From: Yamagishiella unicocca
Taxonomy: Eukaryota > Chlorophyta > Chlorophyceae > Chlamydomonadales > Volvocaceae
Length of the DNA: 64,000 bases
NCBI GenBank assembly: GCA_003116995.1
Contig: BDSL01000099.1
Coordinates: forward strand, 332,450-396,449
Direction: 5' to 3'
Shown here: in pieces, positions 23,601-36,663 of the stretch
Layout: each line of letters begins with the position of its first letter
Numbering within the stretch: position 1 is the stretch's first letter
Notes under the pieces: model-generated
Databases searched by the model: none
What the model was told of the DNA's origin: nothing
Seen by the model: only the letters and a program-made list of their open reading frames with translations
Made by a program: the position numbers and the translations under genes

Positions 23601-26600
23601 TACAGGCTGATGGTGCCCAACTCGCAGCCCACCATGTTCTGCTTCACAACTGATAGCCTTTATGCATACTGGTATACTATTGCCGTTTTGACCAGTGCTG
23701 CTCCGTTGGACCGCCCAATGGCTTCCCTCAGGTGTTACATGACAATTACAAAGCGGAAATGGACGGCATGCGGCAGCTTTCCAGCCAAGTCAAGGAAGCT
23801 GTCTCGGTGGTGCAAGTGGGTAAAGATACTCCCTCTTGTTGGGTACATGAAAACGCTGTCTGACAGTCACATTAATGTCAACAGGATACACTGTCTACTA
23901 CCCACACCCCGCGGCTGTTGGAAGACACACGGGCGATCGTACGGCAAGTCATGATAGATGCCGAACAGCTGCAGAAGGCGGTTACGGGTAAGTTGGGTTA
24001 AGAGGCTGGCTTCTTACGCAGGCTAAACATTCTTACAATACAGTGGTAGTAGTAACTGTAAGGGTTCCAGACCAGAAGGTAGAACCATCGGTGTTCTATT
24101 GTTGCACGTTATATCATTTGCATTGTGTATGAGTAGCGCGAGCCTGTGCTCCCTACTTATACGAATGCCTTGCCGTCTTGGGTTACTGTAAAGGCGCCCT
24201 ACACGTATTCCTTGCATTGGAGGGCCTGAACGGAAAGCCCCCCTGCATCTTCTGTGTATTACTCAGGCCTGAATACGGCCATGTCGAGCACCAGTAACGC
24301 CTTGGAGCTTCAATCACATAAGCTGGGCCAGCTGTCACACAGGCTAAACGGACTTCAACACGATGTCATTGCCGTGAAGGACACACTGTACGGCGGAGCG
24401 GGGGCCAGCTGTGACCTGGATGGTGCCAACGGAACACCTTCCCCGGCAAGTGCCTCGGTAAGTTCAAAAATGATGACCACCTTTTTCGAAATGTCTGCGG
24501 AACAAATGTGTCATGAGTTGTGGAGCGTTCCTTAGCCGGTAGTAGGTTATGCCAGCGGTAACTGCTTATCCGGTGCGACCATTGGTATGCTGTGAGCGCC
24601 GAATATATGATCCCTGCCGCGGAATACCGTGGGTGCAGCTGCTGTCCAAGCTGACGTCCTTGGACCGTACAATTGCAGACGTCACCGCATCGCTGAGCTC
24701 AAAGGTGCGTAGGGGGTAAACTGTAGGCCTGCGAGCATGCACTTCCCTTGTCAATAGTTCCTTCGCGCCACGATGTTTTTGCCTGTGGTATACCGCCTTT
24801 GCCTGTGCACCGTCGCCTTTTCAACCTATCCCTTGTAATGTGCCCTGGCAAACAGGCAGAGGACTCCTTGACACGTGATATGGAACGGCGCCTGGCCGCC
24901 ATGGTACGGCAGCAGGATGTCACGGCGGAGGGGCTGCGCAACCTTTCCGCAACCGCCTTCAAGCGAGCTGACGAGCACGCATCCGCGATACAGAGGCTTA
25001 CACTAGTAAGCTTTGCCACGCAGGGTTGGCGTCGAATGGGGCGGGCTGTGCTTAGGTCCTGGGTGTTGGAGTTTTACGGCAAAGGCTAGGGTGCTGCGTT
25101 CCTTGTACATTGTTGACGTTGGGATGTTCCTTCGCGGCGTCATCATGCGCATCAGGCTGTAAGCGGCAATCTCGAGGAGCGCCCGACGACGACAGCGGTG
25201 AAGCACTTGATTGAGACGTCAGCGCTGGAGGTGAGGGGAGTTCCGAAGTGACGCAGAAGCTTCTGACGAGAGGATTTGTCTTGCAAAATCACTAACGGTG
25301 TCTTCGTGCCTCTGCCAGGTACGTGAGCGCTGTGACAATGCGCTCGCTCCCATTTGGGATGCTGTACGAATCCTCCAGTCTGGTCTCCGTGACGCAGCTG
25401 GTGAACTGAAGGCGTTTGGGTCCAACGTTGGCAGTTTACAGCAAGCACAGGTACGATTTCGGGCGCACTGACATGTACGGCATGCATATGGCTACGTTGC
25501 ATTCGGTTAATGGTAGAAGCAGAAATGCATGCCGGCTGGAATAAGTGGATGTTTCCATCGATGTGCAGAACGACTCGCGCTCTAAGGTCACTGCTGACAG
25601 GACCTCCATCATGGCTGCATTACGGAAGGTATGGCGGGGCTTATCCCTCCAATTGCGTAGCGCATCCGGGTTTGTCTACAATTCGGAGGCCTGTAGTTAT
25701 ATGTGTATATTTCGGTGTTCTTATTGACAGGCTCTGGACGAGGAGATGGGCTCGCTGCGCACGCAGCTCGAAGCGCGGCTTGATAGCATGGAAGGAGGCG
25801 TCCGCCAAGTCATTGAAGAGCTCCAGTTGCACGCAAAGGTTTGGAACATCCGTAGGGATCATCCTAGAGGGCCCATGCAGAAAATGCCCGAGCCATGCGC
25901 AAAATTTGAACAAAAGATTGCGTTTGTCGTGTCCCTTGTAGCTTCAGGATCAGCTGACTCGCCTGACAACCGCCGTCGAGGAGCAGTTGGCAACGCAGGT
26001 GTGCATTTAGTGCGTGTTTGAGGTGGCTGCGCGTGACGTGTAAGGGCACCTGTGTCTGCCTGTGTCTGGTACGTCCGGACGCAAAAATGTGAGCCTCCAC
26101 ATGTTGATCTCGGCGCTTGCGTCCCATGGTAAAAAGGTTCATCTAGCGTTATACCGTCAATATGGTCACCTTGTATGACGCTAAGTTTGTTGCGACACGT
26201 CTGGGGTGAAGTAGTGGAAGGCCTCATCCCCAGAGCTCATGCATCCTAATAGCCGGGAAGCGCTAGAAGGGCCCCGTTGCCTCCGATATGACCGAGTGCC
26301 CAAGTTAACCAAATGAGGACAATCCTAACGCGACGCCAAAGACAAAACTAGGACAACGCGGCCATGCAGGCACATAGCGAGTTCCAAACGGTCTCCTATG
26401 TGTTCGAAAAGAAGCATCTTTCAAGACGCCATGTTGAGCAGCCCCCCCTAGATCTATAGCCCTGATAGGTCTTGTTGTCAGCTGCAGACTTACACAAGTA
26501 CAATTGGCTCTGCAGGTGGCGGCTTGGCGTGCAGGGAACCAGCAGCTGCGCTGTGAACTTAACAGCCGGGCGGAGGCGGCTACAGCAGGGCTAGCAGCTC

Positions 26601-28733
26601 GAGTTGAAGTGGTGGAAGGCACATGCAGGCGGCATTCAGAAGAAATGCAGGTGCTTCATGCAAACATTTCGACTGTGAAGTTGCAACCGAGGGAAACGCC
26701 TTGATTTTGTGGCCCAGGGAAAATCGAGTTGGTGCTCTATTGTGCCCCTTGTGCTCGGCTCCATCTCGGCACAAGCCGCTTAGTTTCACCCTAGCATTCG
26801 TTAGCGTAGGCGCCAAACCTTTTCTAGTTATGTTAATGACACGTCCTGTATGTATTACTGGAATGATTTCACCGTTGTTCATCCAGCTTCTGCATCGGTT
26901 TGTGAACCAGAGGGTCAGAACGCTGCGAGAACAGAGGATCTAAATGCATCGGTTTACATTGCAGCGACCATATGCGGCGACCATGACAGGCTCCCATGTA
27001 CTGTCCGCTGGTGCAGGCAATAGCCGAGACGTCATCTGCAAAACCCTGCGAGGCGGTGGTTCGAGACATGGTGAACACTTTCTCACGGACAGTCGCTCAG
27101 CAGGAAATTTCTCGTCATGAGCAAAATTGGCAGGTGTGGCCCTTCAGTCAGCTATGCGTAATGGGAATTCGTATTTGGGAACCTTGCAGATTGGTTCTTG
27201 CTACAATGTCGGACACCCATGGCAAGCCAATGACATTCACTGTCGTACCATGTGTGCGTGTCTTAGGTGTGGCTGGAGGAGCACAGCCGGAGCCATGAGA
27301 GCCTAACCACACACAGCAATCTAACTTCCGCACTTGACAGTGTATCGCGGCAGATCAAGCAAGAGCTCGACAGCGCTGCCGCCACCCGCATTGACGAGGT
27401 CAGTGATCCTGGGTCGTGCGGGCTTTGAAACGTGTCATATCGGAAACGAACCACCGTCGGACGGGACTCACACCTACAGCTCTCAGTAGTTGTAACTGCC
27501 GGATGCGTTGACTTTACAAAGTCAACGTAGGGTTCCCCTCTGTTGCTGCCCCACCGTCCTTCGTATAGCTGCGGCGAGCATTCTCATCGTTACGAGGAGA
27601 GCTTGATGGCCGTATGCGTGCCACGACCAGCCGTGTGGAGGTTGCAGAATTGCGAGTACAGGTGAGCATAACAATGATAGCGGGTGTTGCAACAACTGAG
27701 CTGCGTGATGTACCGTATATGCAAGTCAGTTATCTCGATCTTCCTTGGCGGATTGCAGGATTTGGAAGTGGTAGTGGCCACCTGCGTCTCCAAAAAGGTG
27801 ATCATTGGGTGACTGCAGAGGTGTTCAGTCCGCTTTTAATACCGGCTGCTAACTATTATATGCTGGATAATCCTATTGTCCGGGGTTCTGCTGTGCAGGA
27901 TGTGGGTGACATTGCAGCAACGTTAGCATGCCAACGTGCAGACCGAACAGACCTGGATGCCAAAATTCGGGAGCTGGCGGAAGAGCTTGTAGAACAAACA
28001 TCTGCCCTGAAGGTGTTCCGCTCGGAAGCGGTTACACGAAGGTGTGTAGATTGTGTGACCGTTGACAATCACTATCGTACTATTCCATCCCATCAGCGGG
28101 ACGTACCTTAACTCCCATGTTGTGACAGTGAAACCGCCAGACCCGGGAGACCTAATCTGCATTGCGAAACTAGAGGTTTTGGGGACTGTTCGCCCCTTGC
28201 ATGTTTACCTCCAATGTTGCCCTCTCCAACGGACTATCTCACTTTGGACCGTATCGGGACGGGTTATGGGACGTTTTCTGTGGAAGGAACTCCATGCCAT
28301 CCCCTCAGTCCTAATGTTGGAAGTCGAGGCATCCTTCCTGCTTCCGCATACCCAAAACTGTGTGCAGCGAATTGACAGCGGAGTTGGCGCGCAAGGTGGA
28401 TCTTGCAACATACTTGGCTCAGGGTAGTGCAAGGGCCGCAGCGGCGAGTGCAGGTAAAGTTTTTCCTAGAATGTTGTTTTACATGTTGTCGATTACACTA
28501 GCAAGCTGGACCTTGTCAATCTTTCCTAACCTTGTCAATAGCTACCTTGACACCCTTCTCTACTCGCCGCAGGGGCACTTGTTGGGACGAGCTTGTCCAC
28601 ACTGTCGCCCTTATGCCGAGGCACCCACGATCGACCTGCCGACTTTGTTGCGCGTTTGGGCACAGGCGCCGGCACAGGCGCACTTGCCGTCGCTCGTGCG
28701 GCTGAACGCCTGCAGCTAGGAAATGTCCTGTGA
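20610..28733 (+). CDS. Long coiled-coil protein of unknown function, 29 exons
   Basis: Starts at ATG 20610 (MASAASVLPPVTEALSLLD) and ends at TGA 28731-28733. Exons: 20610-20838, 20947-20980, 21150-21183, 21218-21310, 21464-21582, 21803-21992, 22200-22253, 22389-22424, 22734-22833, 22995-23110, 23311-23517, 23732-23815, 23885-23987, 24267-24457, 24639-24704, 24856-25005, 25156-25230, 25319-25450, 25569-25628, 25731-25838, 25948-25998, 26516-26650, 26887-26913, 27017-27133, 27267-27398, 27569-27661, 27899-28041, 28368-28453, 28573-28733. Total 3126 bp, about 1041 aa, with phases consistent throughout. Exons 2, 3 and 23 are the weakest. Almost every exon encodes heptad-like helix, such as LSRLERLEAQVDGLLND, DRISRLERRTDTLAETS and ADEVAALVAQLRAEVANVA. 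No transmembrane segment or catalytic motif was seen. A structural role (cytoskeleton, basal body or flagellum) is plausible but is inference only. Confidence 0.8.
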
Positions 28734-28924
28734 TGGAGGCTCGCAATTTGCCATGCATTGCACTGAATTGGTTCTGGTTGTGTTCTCCAATTACGCTGTT
28801 CGGAAGTTACAAAGCGAAATAACATGATGATCTTGTACGGAACAGGATGGATGGGCTTTGGGGGGTGCGTGACTTGATGTCTGGCTGAACCAGTACCTTT
28901 TTACAATTTTTGTTCTATCCTGAA

Positions 28925-29350
28925 ATGATCGCGCAACGCATATCTTGCCGCGCCTCTGTGGGTCCGGCCGCAATTGGTGGCCGTGCTCAGCTACTTGTGC
29001 GATGCTCGGGGAACGGCTCGTCCAGTGGCGCTTTTCATGAGGGACAAAAGGTTAAGGTCGTCTCTTCGGTCAAGGTGTTCCACGCACCGAAGCATCCCCA
29101 GGGGCTTGACCTGAATGGCATGGAGGGTACCCTTGTCAAGGACGTCACGCAGTATAAGGGCAAAGTAATTTCAGCCAACCTTCCCTACAAGGTGGAATTC
29201 GTCCTTCCGGCTGAGGGGAAGCCTGCTAAGTTCCAGGCCCACCTGGTGAGTTGCCGGACAACCTTTTGCTTAAAGATGTTCTGCACCTGAACTCATCTAG
29301 TTGATACGATCATTGACCTGCAGGGTGAAGAGGAACTGCAGGTACTGTGA
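28925..29350 (+). CDS. FTRV: Ferredoxin-thioredoxin reductase, variable (A) subunit, plastid
   Basis: The variable subunit pairs with the catalytic Fe-S subunit. The complex passes electrons from photosynthetic ferredoxin to thioredoxins in the chloroplast stroma. Two exons, 28925-29245 and 29324-29350 (GTGAGT donor, GACCTGCAG acceptor), encode 115 aa ending GEEELQVL. Residues 1-35 are a Ser/Ala/Arg-rich transit peptide (MIAQRISCRASVGPAA). The SH3-like barrel follows: FHEGQKVKVVSSVKVFH, GLDLNGMEGTLVKDV, KGKVISANLPYKVEF and KPAKFQAHL, all typical of FTR variable chains. The ATG is the first in frame and gives the usual length. It starts only 191 bp after the stop of the coiled-coil gene on the same strand, so its promoter must be short or overlap that gene's 3' UTR. 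Confidence 0.93.
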
Positions 29351-30549
29351 AGTTCGGGACAGCGTTTGTGCGCTAATAAAGACGCCTTCCATGGTAACAT
29401 TGCAATTTCTGCAAGCTTCAAGCGCCAATTATCCTTCTCCATCTGGCTGCAATGATTTGTTGTCGTGCTTATGTCGCGAGAGCTGGAATGTTTAACCTAA
29501 GAGAGGGGTTTGGGGGTTGGGAGTAAAGGGGGGCGGGGGAGGACATCCCGTACCATACGCTCGGCATACCCGTTGGCATATGGGCCTCAGGCCCTGCAAG
29601 TGTTGGAATACGTACCTTGCTTGTACGCATGGTACATACCTCTACGCGAGGAACTGGTGAGCGGGCGTGCTTGTTTAGCAACGGTCCTCCAGTACGTGGC
29701 TAAGTGAGGATTGGCAACGAGTAGCCAGTGAGAAATGGCAATGGAACACCCTTTTGCATGCGCGAGGAAGGGGCAAATTGTCCGTTGGTGGTAAGTAACT
29801 CAGCTGCGGTAGTGCAATTGTGGCGCGGTTTGATGAAGGTGATGTTGCCAAGCTTGCGCGGGTTAGGAAAGCTTTGAGGTATGTTAGGAGTTGGCGAGTT
29901 GCCCATGCGGTATTTCAACCGGCCAGCGGGCCAGGTGCACGCGTTATACGGACTGCAAGCCAATGCCTTACAGATCAATGCTGTAACACATAATCATTTC
30001 TTCTCCTTCTTAAATACAGTGATTTAGGAAACGCACGCATGTGCTGTGTCACATTCGCGACTAGCGGTTTCTGCCTCCCTTTTTGAGACAGTATAGGGCA
30101 TCTCTAGCTCAGCAGCTCAGCACAGAGTCTTACGGCACACCGGCGAAACCTTTGCTATCCCATTTCACAGTCTGCAAATAGACTGCCTGGAAGCTAAGAG
30201 CCCCTTGCGGTGAGCGCTTCGATCCGCCTTCCTGTCATCCTCCACACCACAGCTCGCCACGTCACCTGTTGCCTTTCTAAAGATTCATGTATTGAAGGCT
30301 TGTGAAGTTCTGGGATAGCCTTTCAGACGCGTTGCAGAAGCATACATGCTTGACTTCTCTCGACATGCGGCCCGACCGCCGGACACTTGTATCTTATATT
30401 CCTACTTTTGATTCCTTTGCCGCTTTACTTTACCCCGTCTGGTTGCGCTACTGGACATGTCCATGCCGCTGTGCCTGCGCACCTGCACATGAAGTTAGCA
30501 GTTACGTGTTGCGTCGCAACCAGCAGGTGCAGGCATGCGTCGACATGAA
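29351..30549. other. FTRV 3' UTR and intergenic region
   Basis: No coding sequence is supported. The right part, roughly 30,000-30,549, should hold the promoter and 5' UTR of the ARM/SAM gene; no element could be assigned. Confidence 0.5.
29982..29986 (+). terminator. TGTAA poly(A) signal, FTRV
   Basis: TGTAA lies in GCTGTAACAC about 630 bp after the FTRV stop. It is the first plus-strand copy found with plausible spacing, and the motif is the usual one in Volvocales. Confidence 0.4.
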
Positions 30550-33500
30550 ATGAGGCTGTCGCTTCAGCATAATCGTGCGTTCTTTAACAATAGTCCAGAT
30601 CCCGGACCCACCTCGCCCAAACTCGTTCCGGCCCTTCCCCAGCTCCATACTGTTGCAGGCTCTCACGTCCGTGACCTTGGCGAGGTGGACTTCCTCGGCA
30701 AAACGCTGGTCATGGCTTTCGATGTACCAGAAGCGGACTACCTAACCCGGCTTACCGTGCGGCGCCTTGCAGAACTGAATGCTACCCGCGCCAGGGTGGG
30801 TGCCAGGGGCTGTACCAGTGGGTGCCTGTTCATACCATTGGGTGCCTGTTCATACCCTTGGGTGCCTGTCCTGCAATCAGCGTAGATGAAATCATTCTTC
30901 ATTTGAGAACTGGCGCAGTGTTTGGTTGTGAAATGCTGATGGACGGATGTTTCCCGAGCCTACCATGATTGTGTGCATGCTGGTGATGCACACAGCCACT
31001 GGGTGTCTGTAACACACATTGAATGCAGTGAATATCAATTGTCCTCACCCTGTTGAATTTTCCGTGCAGGTTGAGGCTTTGGAGGCACGGGCATACCTTG
31101 CGGAGGAGTATGAGGTTGAACGCAAAAAGGTGCGTTCGGCGCTGTAGATGCCTTGATGCTGTCATTTTTTTTATCCGTCAGCGTTGGCCCAAATGTTCCC
31201 AGCGACTAGCAATCCCATGGGGTGACATTCACTTTCGCTCCCCACTGACTGCAGCTGGACCTTCTACAGCGACTTCAAGACAAGTACGCAGCTCTGAATC
31301 CTATAACCGTCACGGATGCGGGTCTTGCCATTGTGGAGCTGCGTGAGCACTTGCAGGTACCTGAGACCGCGGTTTGGGGTTAGTTGTTTATGTCAGGTTG
31401 CGTGATGCTGGTCGCAATGTTCACTGGCTCGCTAACATAGGTACCCAATCATAACCAGCACGGGACCAAATTTAATGGTTTTCGTGCGACCATAGGGTGT
31501 GTTGGTATAGGGAACACTCTGGTTCATGGACAGCTGCAATTTGACAATTGCATGTTGCCTTGGTCGGTCCAAGCATGTCAATTTTCAGTTTCGACCCCTG
31601 CTCCGAAACACACTGCATCAGGCCGCTACCTGACATCCTAATCCGTAAACGCCCGTTTCTTCCAGGCCGTGTACGATGCTGATCTGTTGTCGGATCCGCA
31701 GCTACGTGGCATTGCCATGCTGCACGCTGTTGCGTATGCCACTCGCACTCTGGATCGACTGAGTGAACCCGGAAGATATGCAACGGAGGTGAGCACCAGC
31801 ATCGGGGGCGATGAACTGTGTGGATGGTGCGGTGAAGAATAGTGGGCAGGGCCGGGATGACGGATGGGTTATGTTGTGTAGGTCAAATGCGCCGCTATAT
31901 CGCTTCAATACACCAGTCGGATATTCGTGGTTTGGTCTGCTCCAGGCGTAAAAAAAGTCGCGTATGACATATGTGTGGACACATACACCATGGCCATTTT
32001 TCCTTTGCAATACACCATAGCCAGTGAGGCCCAGTGCCTTGATCAACATCATATCTGTCCACGTTTGCCGCATAAAGACGTGTTCTAGTTTTCCCTTGTT
32101 GGCACGCTCTGCCTTATCTATGGGGCGCCTTGCATAATTGGCCTTCACTAAGATCGACCTTGCGTTGCTGATTGGACAGAGCAACGCTGGAGTATTGGAG
32201 TTGGGAGCTTCAACTCTTGCCATGTTTTCCTCACGGACTGGTGCAGCTGTCGCGTTTGCCGAGGCATGCACGACACCCGTGCTGGTGAAGCTGTTGTCTC
32301 CACTGTACGCGCCGGTGGTTGTGGTCAATGCCGCCAACACCATTGGCAACCTGGCTGGTGCGTACCTGGAGGGTTGCCGTGTTCCTGGGGGCGACAAATA
32401 TTAAAATGGGAGATAATAAGAGGCGAAGCGTGCAAGGGGAAGACATTGGTGTCGCACAGAGTCAGCTTTATGTGGGTGCCCTTGCCTTCGATTGTGCCTG
32501 TGTAGCCATGACCTCGACTTATTTGCTTCTCTAAACAGTTCATATCCCACATTTTTCCACCTCGTACCACGCGGGCACCAACACAACGCTAACTGTTCGC
32601 TACTGCTTTTTGCGTTCTTGCAGAGGAACTCGACATTCGCCTAGCCCTGCGATCGGGTGGCGGTGTCGGCGCCCTGGTGCGGTTATTGCGTCCGGACTGT
32701 GAGGCGAGCGTACAGGCAGCAGCAGCGGGTGCGCTGTCCCTACTCGCGGCCCGTGATATTGTTGTGCAAGACACAGTGCGCTACCTGGTGGGTGTGCTCC
32801 AAAGATAAGCGGTTGAATGGGTGGCCTGCAAACTTACTCAATTAGATGTCGAGAGGTGCAACTTGTCATTGTGTGCCCGTAGTGTAGGTGCGATAGGTAA
32901 CCGCAGATGAAGTGGTTTTGGGCTAGACACCGGAACAGACATGGGAAGTAGAAGGTTGTGTACATACGGACATACATGCTGGTATGGGTATCAACTGCAG
33001 AGGCATTCAAACATGAAAACAATTGTACCTCCTATCAACAATGTGTTAGTAAGGTGTCACAGTGCTGTACTCCCATCCTGTACTGATAATCCGCTTTCTG
33101 TACAGGGCGGTGTGGATCTTCTGGTGGATTTGCTTGTTTCTGGTGACGCGTACACAGCTGAGGCTGCGCGCTATTGCCTCTTGAGCCTGCGGCGCGGCAA
33201 CACGAAAAATCAAGCAGAGATAATTGCGGCCATCCGGGCCAATAACAACGTGGTGAGGAACGTCAGGTGAGACAGCGACTCCGCAAAACAATTGATAAGA
33301 GGTTAGGCTATCCCACTCCCATCTTGAGCAGCGCACACAAGCCTCTCCACGCCTCCCGACCTCTGCACTTACACAAGCCTACTCTTTAGTCACACAGGAA
33401 AACCCAGAAACAGATGTAATACGACAAATTTATGTACCTTACATGAAACCGTTTATTGTACTGCCTGTGCAGGCGTGTGGATCCCGAGCTGCTCCGCTTT

Positions 33501-35789
33501 GAGGAGGGCACACCGCGTGTCAAGTCGAGCTACATGCCGCCCACGTCATATACCACACCTACTAAGGCACTGATGCGGCCCACTACCGCTGACAGGTGCT
33601 AAGCATAGGACTTGCGATGGACGGGAACAGGACGCTTTGACTCAGGCTTAGCGCACATGCCCTGCAATCTAACTGGTTTTCGTGGGCGCCGATTAAGGAG
33701 TGATGCGATTGCCAAGTGATCTGCAAAGTAATTGTTGGGCTGGTTCCTGCTGTACTGAGCCCGGACGAAGGTTGATAGAGAGATTTTGTCCGGCAAACTT
33801 GTCTCTGCTTTGTGTTCCATTGAGAAGGGTGCCATAGTCAAGACTTGAGCTCTTAAGGCCGCTCCTCATGCATGGCAGCCTCCACTTCGCTTTGACCGTT
33901 ATTGAAGCTAAAATCGACTATTTCCTTGCGTATGCGTCTCCTTACTGCAGTTACCGCCGGCCAGTCGACACAATGACGACTGCTCTGGCGCGCTCTGTGT
34001 CACCAGGCCGTTACAAGTCCCCGCTGGCGGCGGCTCTCACTAGCCCCAATACTGGCACTCGTGGGTCACTGGATCGCGAGCTGGCAGCTGTCACCAGCCC
34101 AGTGCGTTCTAGCCTACGCACATCCACACTGGCGCCTCGCTACACACCACCACCTGCATCGCCACTGGAAGATGTGCATCCAGGCTACACCCTTGGGCCC
34201 ATGCCCGAGGTAGGGCTGAGCATTCCTGGGTACGAAAGGCTTTAGGGGTTCACAGCGTGCAAGTAATGTGCAGACAGCTTCCAGTAATTGTTGTTGATGT
34301 ACCACTCTGGTTCATTAAATGTTTCTTGTTCCCTATAAGCACTACTACGCTGGTTCATTAAATGTTTCTTGTCCCATTAAGTACTTACCTAATTTATCAC
34401 CCCGCGGAATTCATGCAGGTTGACAGTGATTTGCTGAAGCGCAAGCATCTAACTCGATACACAGCTGATGAACTAACAACACTGCTGCAGGTAAGGGCAA
34501 CATCATCGTAGCTGTTGATATGAAGGCATGTATATAGTTGCACCTTACCTATTCTTACGAGTTGTTATCATAAGGTTTGGTCTGCCAATCCAGGAAATGG
34601 GCTTTGACAAACTTGACCTGCGGGCGTTCAAAATGAACAGCATCTCAGGTGAGGCAACGACCAAAACTTGTTCACATCCCGAATTTATATCAAGCACATT
34701 GATTGCTAGCCTAAATAGCAGGCAACGCCGTGCTGGGTATTGTTGCACTGGAGCTCTGGTGGTGTATGCGGTATGCCACATGCCCATTACGTGCCATGTA
34801 CACCCTACAGGCGTGGACCTGCTGGACATGACAGAGGATGAAATGATTGTACGCCTGTTGCTGCCTCGCCACAAGGTATGTGATGACTGGTACCAAGGGG
34901 CGAAGGTAATGGGAAGTTATTTATGGTCAGCTTTCGTGCCAGCTATCTTGGTCACGAGGTTCAGAGATGGAAATTATGCAGCCATAATAAGTAGAACACT
35001 GCGGCTAGTTTACCACAGGGGTGTCGGTTTCGTAAAATAATTGTGAAGCGGTAGCCAGGTGCTGAACTGATTTCAGGCTATTAATGAAAAAATGCTGTCG
35101 CAAGCGAAACTTAAGCAATCCTCTCACAATCCTACCGTCAGGAAATGCCTTGTTGCCATGGCACTATTTCCATCATCCCCATCTGGATGGTACCTTTTCA
35201 GGTCCGCAAGCTAAGGGCCCTTCAGCGAGCTGTGGCGCTCTATGACAGGATTGCTACTTTGCCACGCCAGGTTAGTGGCGATGCCTTCTCAACGACACGA
35301 TGCTAAGTGTTGTGCATAATTCAGCCGTAGCGGAGGAGGTTAAAGGTGGAGTGAAAGTCCATTTTCCAGGATCGCGTGTGTTCCACAGCAAAACATATCG
35401 CCATTTATTCAGTCGCCACCTTGGTTTAAATCTTAGTCAGTGCGACTGTAAGCGCACTCCTTGCCACCTGTTTCCTACAGTCCTTTATTCCTACAGTCCT
35501 TTATTCTCCAAATGCCAAATAGATCTTTCACCTCAAGACACAACTCGAACGGCCAGTACACGTTGTCTATCTTGTCAAATCTTATTTCCTGCAGGGGCGC
35601 CTGAGTGAAGTTGAGATGCGCCTCTTCCTGGCAAGCCAGGGCTGCAACGGTGTGGAGGTGGACAAGATTGTGAGGCTGTTCCGCAGCTTGGTGCACACAG
35701 ACAAGCTGGACTTTGTTACATTCTGGGACTTTGTGACGGCATATGATTGGATTGCCCAAGCCTTCCGCATTTACAACATCCCAGTGTAA
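30550..35789 (+). CDS. ARM-repeat, SAM-domain and EF-hand-like protein, 14 exons
   Basis: Exons: 30550-30795, 31070-31129, 31255-31356, 31666-31788, 32153-32357, 32624-32787, 33106-33266, 33473-33595, 33951-34209, 34419-34490, 34594-34648, 34811-34875, 35202-35270, 35595-35789. Total 1899 bp, 632 aa, all phases consistent. An in-frame ATG 15 bp upstream (30535) is also possible. Order of regions: an N-terminal helical part (EARAYLAEEYEVERKK); armadillo-like repeats over residues of about 180-350 (LVKLLSPLYAPVVVVNAANT, GGGVGALVRLLRPD, AAAAGALSLLAARD, GGVDLLVDLLVSGD); a Ser/Pro/Thr-rich linker (exon 33951-34209); a SAM domain split over four exons (LTRYTADELTTLLQ, EMGFDKLDLRAFKMNSISG, VDLLDMTEDEMIVRLLLP, VRKLRALQRAV); and a C-terminal EF-hand-like segment (LSEVEMRLFLASQGC, DKLDFVTFWDFVTAY) that lacks a clear Ca-binding loop. 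It is probably a scaffold protein; the exact family is not recognised. Confidence 0.82.
34306..34376. repeat. Short tandem repeat in an ARM/SAM-gene intron
   Basis: CTGGTTCATTAAATGTTTCT occurs twice, starting near 34307 and 34350, within the intron 34210-34418. Confidence 0.8.
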
Positions 35790-36663
35790 GGATTTCTTGG
35801 GTGGTGCTCGTGGGTTGCAACATGCTCGTGGGTTGCAACAGAATTGGCTTGCAGACGATGGAATGTGCTAGAGCTTGGCCCTTGCTGAAATATCCAGGCT
35901 TGCCAGCAGTACCGGTCGGCTCTTTGGCAAATGGGCAAACGGACTGTAGGTGGCAACATGGGAATGAAGCTGACGTGATGATTTATGGCCAGTGGCAAGG
36001 GCGGGTTGACAGCTTTACTATGTACTTGCTACATTCCAGCCATCTTATGATTACTCTCAAAGTGCAAACTTCTGTGCTGCAATAAGCACTTTGCCTCTGG
36101 GACAGGGTTCTGTTTGCCAATGCTTATGAAATTTAAAATCTCCATTGGGTGAAAGTATCGACAGAACAATAACACCCAAGAGCTTGGCATGTCATGATAC
36201 CACCTTTGCGACTTTGGATCTTGTAGTTTTGTTCTAGTGTTCTAGTGTTCAACATCTCAGTTGCACCTGTGTGCGTGTGCCATAGACGGGAAGGTGGATA
36301 TGAATCTTGGATGGATGTCAATAAAGTGAGCCATGTGAACTGCTGTGAGTGCGTGGACATCGTTCCTATGTCCATCAGTCGGACGGTCATTTTGCTAAGG
36401 GTTTGAGGCATCCACCTGGCAAGTGACAGTAATGTGAGCGAAGGCTGCAACTTAGAGACAATCATTATTTCGCCCTGTCCTCAATATCCTGTAAGGACCT
36501 CCCATTGCAGGTCCTACGTAGCCTTCTTCATGGCCGACCACATTTGGCTAATCTTTGGCATGTCTTACTGAAAACACAGGAAATTGGATGTCATATAGCA
36601 GGGACCCTGATCTACCTGTACTTGCCCTTAGGTCGTGCGTGAACATAGCATGGGAATAACTAA
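35790..36663. other. ARM/SAM gene 3' UTR, ending at the LINE junction
   Basis: No gene is supported. TGTAA at 36490-36494 is a likely poly(A) signal 0.7 kb after the stop. Retrotransposon sequence begins abruptly at 36664. Confidence 0.5.
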
